Source: Eledone cirrhosa (taxonomy: Eukaryota; Mollusca; Cephalopoda; Octopoda; Eledonidae). Taken from it: a stretch of 64,000 nt of DNA. Shown one piece after another: positions 56,200-64,000 of the stretch (position 1 is the first letter of the stretch; every line of letters starts with the position of its first letter). Under the pieces are notes generated by a model. That model was not told the DNA's origin. It searched no databases and worked only from the letters and a program-made list of their open reading frames with translations. The translations under genes were made by a program, and so were the position numbers. The stretch spans positions 169,235,333-169,299,332 of the forward strand of contig OZ024743.1 of the NCBI GenBank assembly GCA_964016885.1, read 5' to 3'.

Positions 56200-57104
56200 G
56201 TGGAACACTGGAAAGTAATATCCTTAGTGATAGAGCACTCAGTCCAAGGGACGAGTTAGGTAGAAGTGGTTACACAACAGTTAGTTCACCATACCGAGAA
56301 CAATTGTTTCACCTTAGCGGATCTTCAGCTCGGAATGGGCATGGTTATAGGAACAGGAAGGACAACCGTACGAACGCGCATGCGCAGAAACCCGGTCACT
56401 TCACACAGGCAATACTAGACTGCATGCGACAGGTGTAAGGGAGATAACTGCGAAAGTCCGAAAAAATTTTAGGTTGAAAATAAAATTACAAAGAATCAGT
56501 CCAGAGCCATGTAGTTATGCAATAGGTGTTTGGCGACGTGTGGACAACGTGTAAAAATTTCACTTCTCGTGTTTAGACAATCACTATTGCGTAATCTCTT
56601 TAGAATAGTTATTCGTTCGTCAATACATAAGCCACACGTCGGATTTCTCCTTGCGTATGGCTTGGACTTAGTGATGGCTTTCCATTGAATGGAGTAGTCT
56701 ATACTTGAGTCCTTGGGGGACCATACGTGGCACGCGAGTTTCATGAATGAACGCCTGTCCGGGTATCTGAAGGTAGACTGGTGGTTCAGGAAACGTTCCT
56801 TGAATCGGCCCTCCCCTATGCCCACATAGGATTTGCCCTCCTGTGGTTCGTTTGGTCGGTTGGAAGTGACCACAGCTTCATCGATTACCCGTTGTCCACA
56901 CGTCGCCAAACACCTATTGCATAACTACAAGGCTCCGGACTGATTCTTTGTAATTTTATTTTCAACCTAATAACTTTTTGGACTTTCGCAGTTATCTCCC
57001 TTACACCTGTCGCACGCAGTCTAGTATTGCCTGTGTGAAATGACCGGGTTTCTGCGCATGCGCGTTCGTACGGTTTTCCTTCCTGTTCCTATAACCATGC
57101 CCAT
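56200..57104 (-). mobile_element. PLE remnant: GIY-YIG end, tail with hammerhead, inverted tail copy
   Basis: Minus-strand order: inverted tail copy (57104-56890), GIY-YIG C-terminal part (about 56850-56500), direct tail (56549-56335 shared with the inverted copy), hammerhead (56338-56289), about 90 bp, then (TA)n. The protein part reads GKSYVGIGEGRFKERFLNHQ, then KLACHVWSPKDSSIDYSIQW, a CGLC pair and CPHVAKHLLHN. The two arms are 215 bp each. The antisense of the right arm repeats CPHVAKHLLHN and the stop. No RT remains. Confidence 0.8.
56289..56338 (-). ncRNA. Hammerhead ribozyme, canonical core, 50 nt
   Basis: On the minus strand: CCATTCCGAG (56338-56329), core CTGAAGA (56328-56322), stem II CC(gctaa)GG with U opposite U next to the core, GAA (56310-56308), stem III palindrome ACAATTGT (56307-56300), cleavage base T (56299), then CTCGGTATGG (56298-56289). 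Stem I pairs 9 of 10 (one U-U). Every invariant core base is present. The U-U beside the core is unusual; G-C is usual there. Confidence 0.75.
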
Positions 57105-57379
57105 CATATGCTGAGTCTGGCAAAAAGGTTGGATCCTATGGCCGGCCAGGGCTAGAGTAATATTGAAAAACGATTCTTTTATCGAAGTAGAAGGATCGGC
57201 CATTTGGAGTTCAAACCAGGCCACCTCCCCGAGTTGAACTCTGGGCAATATTGACTGTCTATTAGTCAGTGGCGAAGAGCTTGGAAATTACTGAATAATT
57301 TTTTGTGTCATATAATTTGTTGTTTTATTATTATAGCTGACCACTTATAGATAAGCATGTTATGTATATCCGTATTAAT
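57105..57379. other. Gap with possible SINE-like remnant
   Basis: gtagaaggatcggccatttg and agttcaaaccagg near 57186-57222 vaguely resemble a tRNA-derived head. Too weak to call. No coding. Confidence 0.3.
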
Positions 57380-57665
57380 TTGGCATTTGTATAAACCATT
57401 TCAAGTAAATAGGGACCTTTTTTACATTGACGGACATCTTTTATATTAATTATCTCTATCTATATCTACATATAATATAAAAGATTGGAACTTCCATCAT
57501 CCTTTTGCGAAACATGGAACAACCACGTCGATGCAATGATACACGTATTACAGTCAGGCAGAAGATGAACCATCTCCTAGAGTTCACTATTCTAGGTGGG
57601 AGCACCTAGAATTGTTCATATACTATGCACAAACGGTACAACGAATAATCTGGTATATCTGGAAC
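57380..57665 (+). repeat. Inverse-orientation copy of the 16779-17640 repeat
   Basis: aaatagggaccttttttaca, gacggacatcttttatatta, ttccatcatccttttgcgaa, agatgaaccatctcctagag and taggtgggagcacctag match the complement of the first repeat in order. The GC-rich block of that copy is absent here. Confidence 0.75.
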
Positions 57666-58128
57666 ATTTTTTTTACTATTTATTCAATTGCATATATACA
57701 TACACACATCTATACACATACATGCACGTGCATACGCGAAACGCACGCCGTACGTACATATACCAGCACATACACATAAACACGCGCACATGTATGTAAA
57801 CCAGGCACGACACATATACCTTCACACATACGAACGTTTACACCAAATACACACATATATACATATATGTGTGTGTATGTATACATGTATACATGTGTGT
57901 GTATATACATGTAAAATATACGCACACACATATACATACATACCTACACATAAATACCTACACATACCTACACACACATACCTACACGTAAATACATATA
58001 TCTTCAACAAATGTATATATACCAAAACCATATGTACACATATACACAACATACATACGTGCAAATACACATACACACCTATATATACACATAGACATAT
58101 ATACATATATGTGTATATAAACAATACA

Positions 58129-58176
<48 letters not shown>

Positions 58177-58206
58177 TACACACACACACATATATATATA
58201 TATATA

Positions 58207-58253
<47 letters not shown>

Positions 58254-58256
58254 GGA
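57666..58256. repeat. CATA/CACA and (TA)n microsatellites
   Basis: catacacaca-type repeats to about 58130, then (TA)n to 58256. The reading frames on both strands here are artefacts. Confidence 0.95.
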
Positions 58257-58421
58257 TTAACAAATAATAGTTAAATGCAGTCCACTTAGGTGAAGTCCAG
58301 TTATAGTATTCCAGGTAGTGGATGATATTAACGCTTGGCTTGGTTTGACTCAACAAGGCGTTTTCATAGTGATGCTGCGGGTATGCTGTAATTCTTATGT
58401 TGTAAACACTTGGAGTAATAA
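58257..58421 (-). other. PLE terminal extension not present in the inverted copy
   Basis: 165 bp between (TA)n and the start of the inverted-repeat arm. Minus strand: ctccaagtgtttacaacataa, then ttgagtcaaaccaagccaag and cactacctggaatac. I looked for a hammerhead core here and did not find one. Confidence 0.55.
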
Positions 58422-59626
58422 TAAATCAGGAAAGAAGGTTTACATGGTTTGCTATACAAAAAAGTTTTTAATCACATAGCTTACATTTGTTTCACTGAAC
58501 TGGTATGTCTAGAGATCGCTATCCGCTTAATTTTGCGTTACTCGATCGCCAATACAGAATTATAACCAGTCAGATCTTCGGAGCATGCGAGAATGCAGAA
58601 AATACACAGGCAAGAAAAGAAAAGAAAAAATGGAGTAGTTATGGCACTCAATTAGAACAATAACAACAATTACAACAATGCTATCAATAAACTATTTAAG
58701 GAGACCCTGACATTACTTAGGTGGGGGGTATATAATGTATCTAATGTTACGGCGTGAAAACCAGCTGTCATAAGGCAAAAAGTATCGTAGTGTGTATCAA
58801 TTTTAAATTATAAAGATAAGCTAGTTTTTACAGTCTTTCTCTTCATCTTCAACAGTATACATGAGTGGGACCACTGTCAAAGCTCAATAGTTGTAGAGTT
58901 AATACAGAGGTTAACGAATTAATATACGCATATATCTACGCGCACACACACACACATACACATACACACACACACACATATGTATATATAAATATATATA
59001 CACATATATGTGTACATAGACACATACATACACATCAATATACACTCGTACACAAATATACATACATGCAAAGAGAAAAGCGTGCTAATTGTAATTATGG
59101 CAAAAAGAAGGTAAAGTAACATTGTAGTAGTGAAATGAGAAAAACTAGGATCTAGGATCAAATGATTGCAGCAGCTGAGAAGGAGTAAGATTGTTGGTAG
59201 ATGAGGTACTTACAGACAATTGTGTGGTATAGACTTGTGAAGGAAATAGTATACTTAATGAATATATTTCTGTGGGTAGTAGGTATCCTAATTTAAAGCT
59301 ATGTTATGTTGGTTCGATTCACGGAGGTTTGAATCTTATGAATTTAGTGGCTATTCTATGTCTGCAGAAGATAGATCTTTCTAACTTATTATTAAGTAGC
59401 TTTTTAACATTTCTAAGGATATACAATAGCTCAAGATCACACAGCCCGCAATAGGACATCCCTGTACTATAGGTTTTAGCAGCCGACAACTTCGACCAGT
59501 TGATAGTGTAGCTAGTGTTGCTGTCCTTCAATTCCCATATTTTTCTGGCGAGGGTGGTGGAACCCATAAGTGCACGGTTTTTCATTGAGTGCCTGTGCAC
59601 ATACCATCTTTTCTTAAAAGAACCCG
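58422..59626 (-). repeat. PLE 3' end, direct arm
   Basis: Covers the last about 100 codons of the GIY-YIG ORF and its 3' UTR, with (CA)n around 58940-58980. Near-identical reverse complement of 61288-62467, with a few substitutions and microsatellite length changes. Confidence 0.9.
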
Positions 59627-61325
59627 CGGTGGATCCTATGTAATTCCAGGTGGAGTTACCCGAGATGACAGTGCACATGTACACCAGGCTCGAATCGAGA
59701 CATCTGTTCGCCAATGGGCACCTACCTGGGAGGTGACAGTTGCAGTTTGAGGCGCTATTTTGTGCAGCTTTTACATTCCTATTTAGTACCCTGTTATAAG
59801 TGGGTTGTGATATATGCCCAATGGGGTTTTGCTGCTGCGCGTTTGTATGCGCTTGTGGTTGTGATGTTGTGATGAGTTTGTGCTTATGTATAGGTGCAAT
59901 TGATTTACTTGAGATATTTCTGTGGTTGATCTTGCGTATGTGTGATTCTATGTTAGCTGCTGTTGAGAAAGAGAGTTTTATAGTAGATCTATTGAGTATT
60001 TTGTGATATCTATGCGGGATAGGGAAGTGTTTATCTATTAGTTTAAAGAATGTAGAGGGCAGTCTAGTTTTTATAGAGGAGTTGAATATTGGGTTGAACC
60101 ATAGGTATTTTCTTTGTTTGTTTCTTCTATTGTTTCTAGGGTTTACGTTATTAGTGTTTTGGCCGTTTACTCTAGGTGTTACATGTCTAACCCTATGTCT
60201 AGTCAAGCTATTCCTATTATTATGTGAGCGGTTGGAGTAGAAATTACTAGGATTGTTTATGTTGTCCTTATTCACTATATACTGTAGTTTATCTTTATGA
60301 CCGGCCCTACTTAATGCTGCATTATAATAGTCAGCATGCTCGTTAAAGATTTCTAGGTTTGAGGATAGGCGGGATATTCGGAGGGATATACTACGTGCTA
60401 TGGATTTAATTATGGATTTGGGGTGATTTGAGTTGTAACTAATGTAGGCAAGATTTTCATTATTTTTGTGGAAAGGTTCTATTAATCCAGTATTTAGATT
60501 TAGAGTTACATCTAGAAAATTTACCTTCTTATGGTTTAGTTCGTAGGTAATACTTAGGCCTAGTTTTTTGAAGAATATTCTAATATTTTTCCTTAGTCTT
60601 TCCATGCTCTGGTTGTTTAGGTTCCTAGCTATAAGTAACGTGTCGTCCCTATAAATTCCTCCTTGGAGGTTACTGAATTCCTTATGTACGTTGTGTGCTA
60701 TGAATAGCCCCACGATATCTGTAATTTGCGCAGAATCATTTGATCCCATTGTAATATCGAAGCTATTTATTCTATCCTTTCTTACCCAGTAGTTATTTTC
60801 AAATTTTACGATAGTCCTTCTAGCCGCTATTATTATTTCAATTTCATCATGGGTAAGATCAGAGTTATTTTGGGCAAATATAAGCGCCTTATCTAGGGTA
60901 GCTGGGGATATGGATGCATAATAGTCGTCTATATCAAATTGTATGAAGTTACACGTCTCCCTATTTTGTATTTTATTGAACCATTTAATTGCCGCGTTAG
61001 TGTTGTCCCATAAATTGATTTCTAGTTTACCCTTTATTTGTGCGATTACCCTATCTAGAATGTTTTTGCTAATTTTACCTATGTCTGACTTGGATGGGCA
61101 TATTAATCTAATGGTGGGATTAGTTTCAAAGTTATTTTTGTGATCTTTCAGGTTAAATGTAGGGTTGCACGGGGTAAGCGGTTCGGTCCTATCTGAAATT
61201 CCGAGTTTATTAACTATCTTGAGGCCCTCCATGTTTATGCTGGTGAGTGTAGATTCATTTGTTTTTTTATATTTTTTATGTAGTTCACGGGTTCTTTTAA
61301 GAAAAGGTGGTATGTGCACAGGCAC
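59319..61325 (-). CDS. Penelope-like RT with GIY-YIG endonuclease, 668-codon open frame
   Basis: Same family as 7591-9573. Blocks: LHKKYKKTNESTLTSIN, TFNLKDHKNNFETNPTIRLI, CPSKSDIGKISKNILDRV, FIQFDIDDYYASI (motif A), ITMGSNDSAQITDIVGLFIA (motif B), GGIYRDDTLLIARN (motif C intact), KVNFLDVTLNLNTG, HADYYNAALSRAGH. Then the Cys block NCHLPGRCPLANRCL, and GIY-YIG as LVYMCTV and YIGSTAGSFKKRWYVHRHS, with CGLCDLE near the end. The frame has no ATG at its 5' end. The first is at 61232; the codons before about 61288 derive from antisense of the inverted arm, and the KADK block is missing. So this is a 5'-truncated but otherwise intact copy. Confidence 0.9.
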   Translation of the reverse strand: MPVHIPPFLKRTRELHKKYKKTNESTLTSINMEGLKIVNKLGISDRTEPLTPCNPTFNLKDHKNNFETNPTIRLICPSKSDIGKISKNILDRVIAQIKGKLEINLWDNTNAAIKWFNKIQNRETCNFIQFDIDDYYASISPATLDKALIFAQNNSDLTHDEIEIIIAARRTIVKFENNYWVRKDRINSFDITMGSNDSAQITDIVGLFIAHNVHKEFSNLQGGIYRDDTLLIARNLNNQSMERLRKNIRIFFKKLGLSITYELNHKKVNFLDVTLNLNTGLIEPFHKNNENLAYISYNSNHPKSIIKSIARSISLRISRLSSNLEIFNEHADYYNAALSRAGHKDKLQYIVNKDNINNPSNFYSNRSHNNRNSLTRHRVRHVTPRVNGQNTNNVNPRNNRRNKQRKYLWFNPIFNSSIKTRLPSTFFKLIDKHFPIPHRYHKILNRSTIKLSFSTAANIESHIRKINHRNISSKSIAPIHKHKLITTSQPQAHTNAQQQNPIGHISQPTYNRVLNRNVKAAQNSASNCNCHLPGRCPLANRCLDSSLVYMCTVISGNSTWNYIGSTAGSFKKRWYVHRHSMKNRALMGSTTLARKIWELKDSNTSYTINWSKLSAAKTYSTGMSYCGLCDLELLYILRNVKKLLNNKLERSIFCRHRIATKFIRFKPP

Positions 61326-62461
61326 TCAATGAAAAACCGTGCACTTATGGGTTCCACCACCCTCGCCAGAAAAATATGGGAATTGAAGGACAGCAACACT
61401 AGCTACACTATCAACTGGTCGAAGTTGTCGGCTGCTAAAACCTATAGTACAGGGATGTCCTATTACGGGCTGTGTGATCTTGAGCTATTGTATATCCTTT
61501 GAAATGTTAAAAAGCTACTTAATAATAAGTTAGAAAGATCTATCTTCTGCAGACATAGAATAGCCACTAAATTCATAAGATTCAAACCTCCGTGAATCGA
61601 ACCAACATAACATAGCTTTAAATTAGGATACCTACTACCCACAGAAATATATTCATTAAGTATACTATTTCCTTCACAAGTCTATACCACACAATTGTCT
61701 GTAAGTACCTCATCTACCAACAATCTTACTCCTTCTCAGCTGCTGCAATCATTTGATCCTAGATCCTAGTTTTTCTCATTTCACTACTATAATGTTACTT
61801 TACCTTCTTTTTGCCATAATTACAATTAGCACGCTTTTCTCTTTGCATGTATGTATATTTGTGTACGAGTGTATATTGATGTGTATGTATGTGTCTATGT
61901 ACACATATATGTGTATATATATTTATATATACATATGTGTGTGTGTGTGTGTATGTGTATGTGTGTGTGTGTGCGTAGATATATGCGTATATTAATTCGT
62001 TAACCTCTGTATTAACTCTACAACTATTGAGCTTTGACAGTGGTCCCACTCATGTATACTGTTGAAGATGAAGAGAAAGACTGTAAAACTAGCTTATCTT
62101 TATAATTTAAAATTGATACACACTACGATACTTTTTGCCTTATGACAGGGTAATGTCAGGGTAATGTCAGGGTAATGTCAGGGTCTCCTTAAATAGTTTA
62201 TTGATAGCATTGTTGTAATTGTTGTTATTGTTCTAATTGAATGCCATAACTACTCCATTTTTTCTTTTCTTTTCTTGCCTGTGTATTTTCTGCATTCTCG
62301 CATGCTCCGAAGATCTGACTGGTTATAATTCTGTATTGGCGATCGAGTAACGCAAAATTAAGCGGATAGCGATCTCTAGACATACCAGTTCAGTGAAACA
62401 AATGTAAGCTATGTGATTAAAAACTTTTTTGTATAGCAAACCATGTAAACCTTCTTTCCTG

Positions 62462-62467
<6 letters not shown>
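61288..62467 (+). repeat. Inverted copy of the PLE 3' end (arm at the 5' side)
   Basis: On the plus strand it encodes HRHSMKNRALMGSTTLARKI and CGLCDLELLYIL equivalents (here YGLCDLE, then TGA after YIL), then the 3' UTR up to cctgattta and (TA)n. A local triplication of gggtaatgtca (62157-62181) is absent from the other arm. Confidence 0.9.

Positions 62468-62512
<45 letters not shown>
62463..62512. repeat. (TA)n tract
   Basis: TA run closing the inverted arm. Together with 58140-58256 it brackets the whole PLE. Confidence 0.95.
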
Positions 62513-62514
<2 letters not shown>

Positions 62515-62629
62515 CAAATAACGAAACGAAATTAAATTTCGCTTCGTTTGTAACTCACTTTTGTATGACTGACGCTTAAACAATTAAGTTAAAAATATAT
62601 ATATATATATACATATGTATATACATATA
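62513..62629. other. Short gap
   Basis: cgaaacgaaattaaatttcgcttcg forms a small hairpin (62523-62548); the rest is AT-rich with TA/CATA repeats. Confidence 0.5.
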
Positions 62630-63025
62630 TACATGGTGGCTGCCAACTCGTTTTCGAGTACGGCCACTACTTTATATCCATGTAGGAGAACCCCTACCGA
62701 TGCGCTGAACAAGTGTGACTTATTAGTCCAGCCAGCGACTTGAAAACTCTGGTACAAACACTACACTTGTGACAATTATTGATACATAGTGCTGGGCCCA
62801 TGGTACCATGTGACGACAAGTGCAGAGAGATCTCCAGATATAAAGCAATGCCTGTGCCGTGAAGCTTTTATAGTGAGCAAAGGCACTGCACAAAGCCAGT
62901 CCCACTCTCTTAACCAAGATGATATTTACCAAAAAGAAGAACAAGTCAACATCATTGGATACCATCAGGGTTGCAGGTGTTATATCAGAGTTTTCCTTCT
63001 CCTAAAATTCTGCCTTGACAAAGGC
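62630..63025. repeat. Dispersed repeat of about 390 bp, copy 2
   Basis: Partner of 41321-41706 in the same orientation, with few substitutions and one small insertion (ttatatcagag) near 62980. (CATA)n follows as at copy 1. Confidence 0.8.
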
Positions 63026-63159
63026 TACATATACACATAGATACATATACATGAACACACACATATATATAAGTATCTATATAAGTACACACACGCAAAT
63101 ATAAACATATCCATAATACACATACATACACAAGCACATACACACATTCCCATATATCC

Positions 63160-63192
<33 letters not shown>

Positions 63193-63480
63193 TGTATATA
63201 CATATATATATATACATATATATATATACATATATATATACATGTATACACATATATATACATAAATATGCATAAATACATATATATACGCATGCACATA
63301 TACACTCATATACGCATATATATACACACAAACACGAAATACACATATACACATAAACATATACATACATACACGTATATATAATATACACCTATAACAT
63401 ATACAAGCATAAATACGTACGAAAAAGTATACGTACCTCCACAAACATACGGGTAAGATGTACTTACCTATACAAATAAG
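63026..63480. repeat. CATA/TA/CACA microsatellite region
   Basis: Long low-complexity stretch. Three overlapping minus-strand frames here (strings of Y, I, C and V) are artefacts. Confidence 0.95.
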
Positions 63481-63534
63481 TAAAATATACTTAGCTACCA
63501 CATCAAGACGTAAATTATCCGCGTAATGTTCGTA

Positions 63535-63985
63535 CTATCCGTTAGGGTATAATCTGGTGCTGCAATACAGGGAGGGTTTATGCAATTTGTATTTACAAGC
63601 CGAAATTGCCTCAGATTTTTTGTTTAAGATGTGACCATTGGCGTAGAGTATTTATAGGGCTTCAGCAGCGCAAAGATCGCATCGTCTTTTGTTTCCGTTA
63701 TGCGATATAGCTTTAGCTAGGATCTCCCAGTGTAACCTATATTAGACTCCAGATATAAGCTGAAAGGGATGTCATATTCCTTTTTAAAGAGTTAAGAAAA
63801 GAAAGGGTGTGCATGTAAAGACACTGCTTGAATCTATTGGCGGTTAACCCTATGTAGGCCCTATTAGACGTGGGTGTGTCGACCTTACATTTGTAGACAA
63901 TATTAATGAAGAGGCATTTCCCGGATAGAAGCCAGTCTTCCCGATTCCTACAATTACAGATACAGTAGTGCTAGCTACAGCGTTG
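63535..63985 (-). pseudogene. PLE GIY-YIG C-terminal fragment at the right window edge
   Basis: The minus strand from about 63960 reads CNCRNREDWLLSGKCL, then NIVYKCKVDTPTSNRAYIGL, TANRFKQCLYMHT, NMTSLSAYIWSL and a stop. After a frameshift near 63740 it reads WEILAKAISHNGNKRRCDLC, then NKKSEAISACKYKLHK. This is the CNC...C linker and the GIY-YIG domain of the same broad PLE type as at 1-1601. The RT part lies beyond the window. It was not visible as one long frame because of the shift. Confidence 0.75.
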
Positions 63986-64000
63986 CTAGCTACAGCTAGG

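Noticed and set aside
57110..57250. tRNA gene or intact SINE head
   Set aside because: Only a loose B-box-like word; no A box at the right distance.
58257..58421. Hammerhead in the tail of the 59-61 kb PLE
   Set aside because: Short complementary strands (aacgc/gcgtt) surround ttgttgagtcaaac, but neither CUGANGA nor GAAA with a palindrome is there.

Overview
The window looks like intergenic, repeat-dominated DNA from an animal with a large repetitive genome, most likely a coleoid cephalopod (octopus or squid). This is an inference from three things: tRNA-derived SINEs of the type common in cephalopods, the mix of Penelope-like, Tx1-, RTE-, R2- and Jockey/CR1-type retroelements, and very abundant (TA)n, (CA)n and (CATA)n tracts. 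I found no convincing host gene, rRNA or tRNA gene, CRISPR array or bacterial operon. Nearly all long reading frames belong to mobile elements, most of them broken.

Layout. 1-1601: minus-strand Penelope-like element (PLE) running off the left edge. 1661-1978: (TA)n. 1979-5918: Jockey/CR1-group LINE with a CCCH-finger ORF1 remnant. 5919-6053: (TA)n. 6158-7260: two PLE tails meeting tail-to-tail at (TA)n/(TG)n. 7591-10147: PLE with a 660-codon open frame and a ribozyme-bearing tail. 10424-14164: two RTE-type LINE fragments. 14165-15026: solo Gypsy LTR against a Cys-rich reading frame. 15500-20010: SINE and microsatellite cluster. 20470-25705: two head-to-tail Tx1-like LINE fragments. 25960-29078: minus-strand R2-like LINE (CCHC plus restriction-like endonuclease). 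29097-33912: Ty3/Gypsy element with two LTRs. 33913-41028: nested region with an R2-like LINE in two pieces, a minus Tx1 fragment, a tandem hammerhead (retrozyme-like) repeat and an RTE 3' end with a 5' inversion. 41029-45280: dispersed repeats, triplet repeats and a long (TA)n. 45348-51613: large two-ORF PLE with inverted and direct terminal repeats. 51731-53500: hAT remnant with an internal minisatellite. 54575-57104: two PLE remnants, a SINE and a ribozyme. 57380-58256: repeats and microsatellites. 58257-62467: minus PLE with a 668-codon frame and ~1.2 kb inverted arms. 62630-64000: dispersed repeat, microsatellites and a last PLE fragment at the right edge.

The most interesting system is the set of PLEs and their tails. 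Four loci (6.2-6.8, 45.3-51.6, 56.3-57.1 and 58.4-62.5 kb) share one architecture: an inverted copy of the element's own 3' end is joined to its 5' side. Several tails carry hammerhead-ribozyme folds that I derived by hand: canonical cores at 6945-7015, 9984-10100 and 56289-56338; two loci (38239-38283, 44788-44837) where the core C3-G8 pair appears replaced together by U-A; and a direct tandem of two hammerhead-like motifs 231 bp apart (37341-37622) that resembles an animal retrozyme. Almost every retroelement here is bracketed by (TA)n, suggesting that (TA)n is either a preferred target or part of the element ends.

Limits: all family calls come from motif recognition by eye. Exact element ends, subfamily names and ribozyme activity need computation or experiment.
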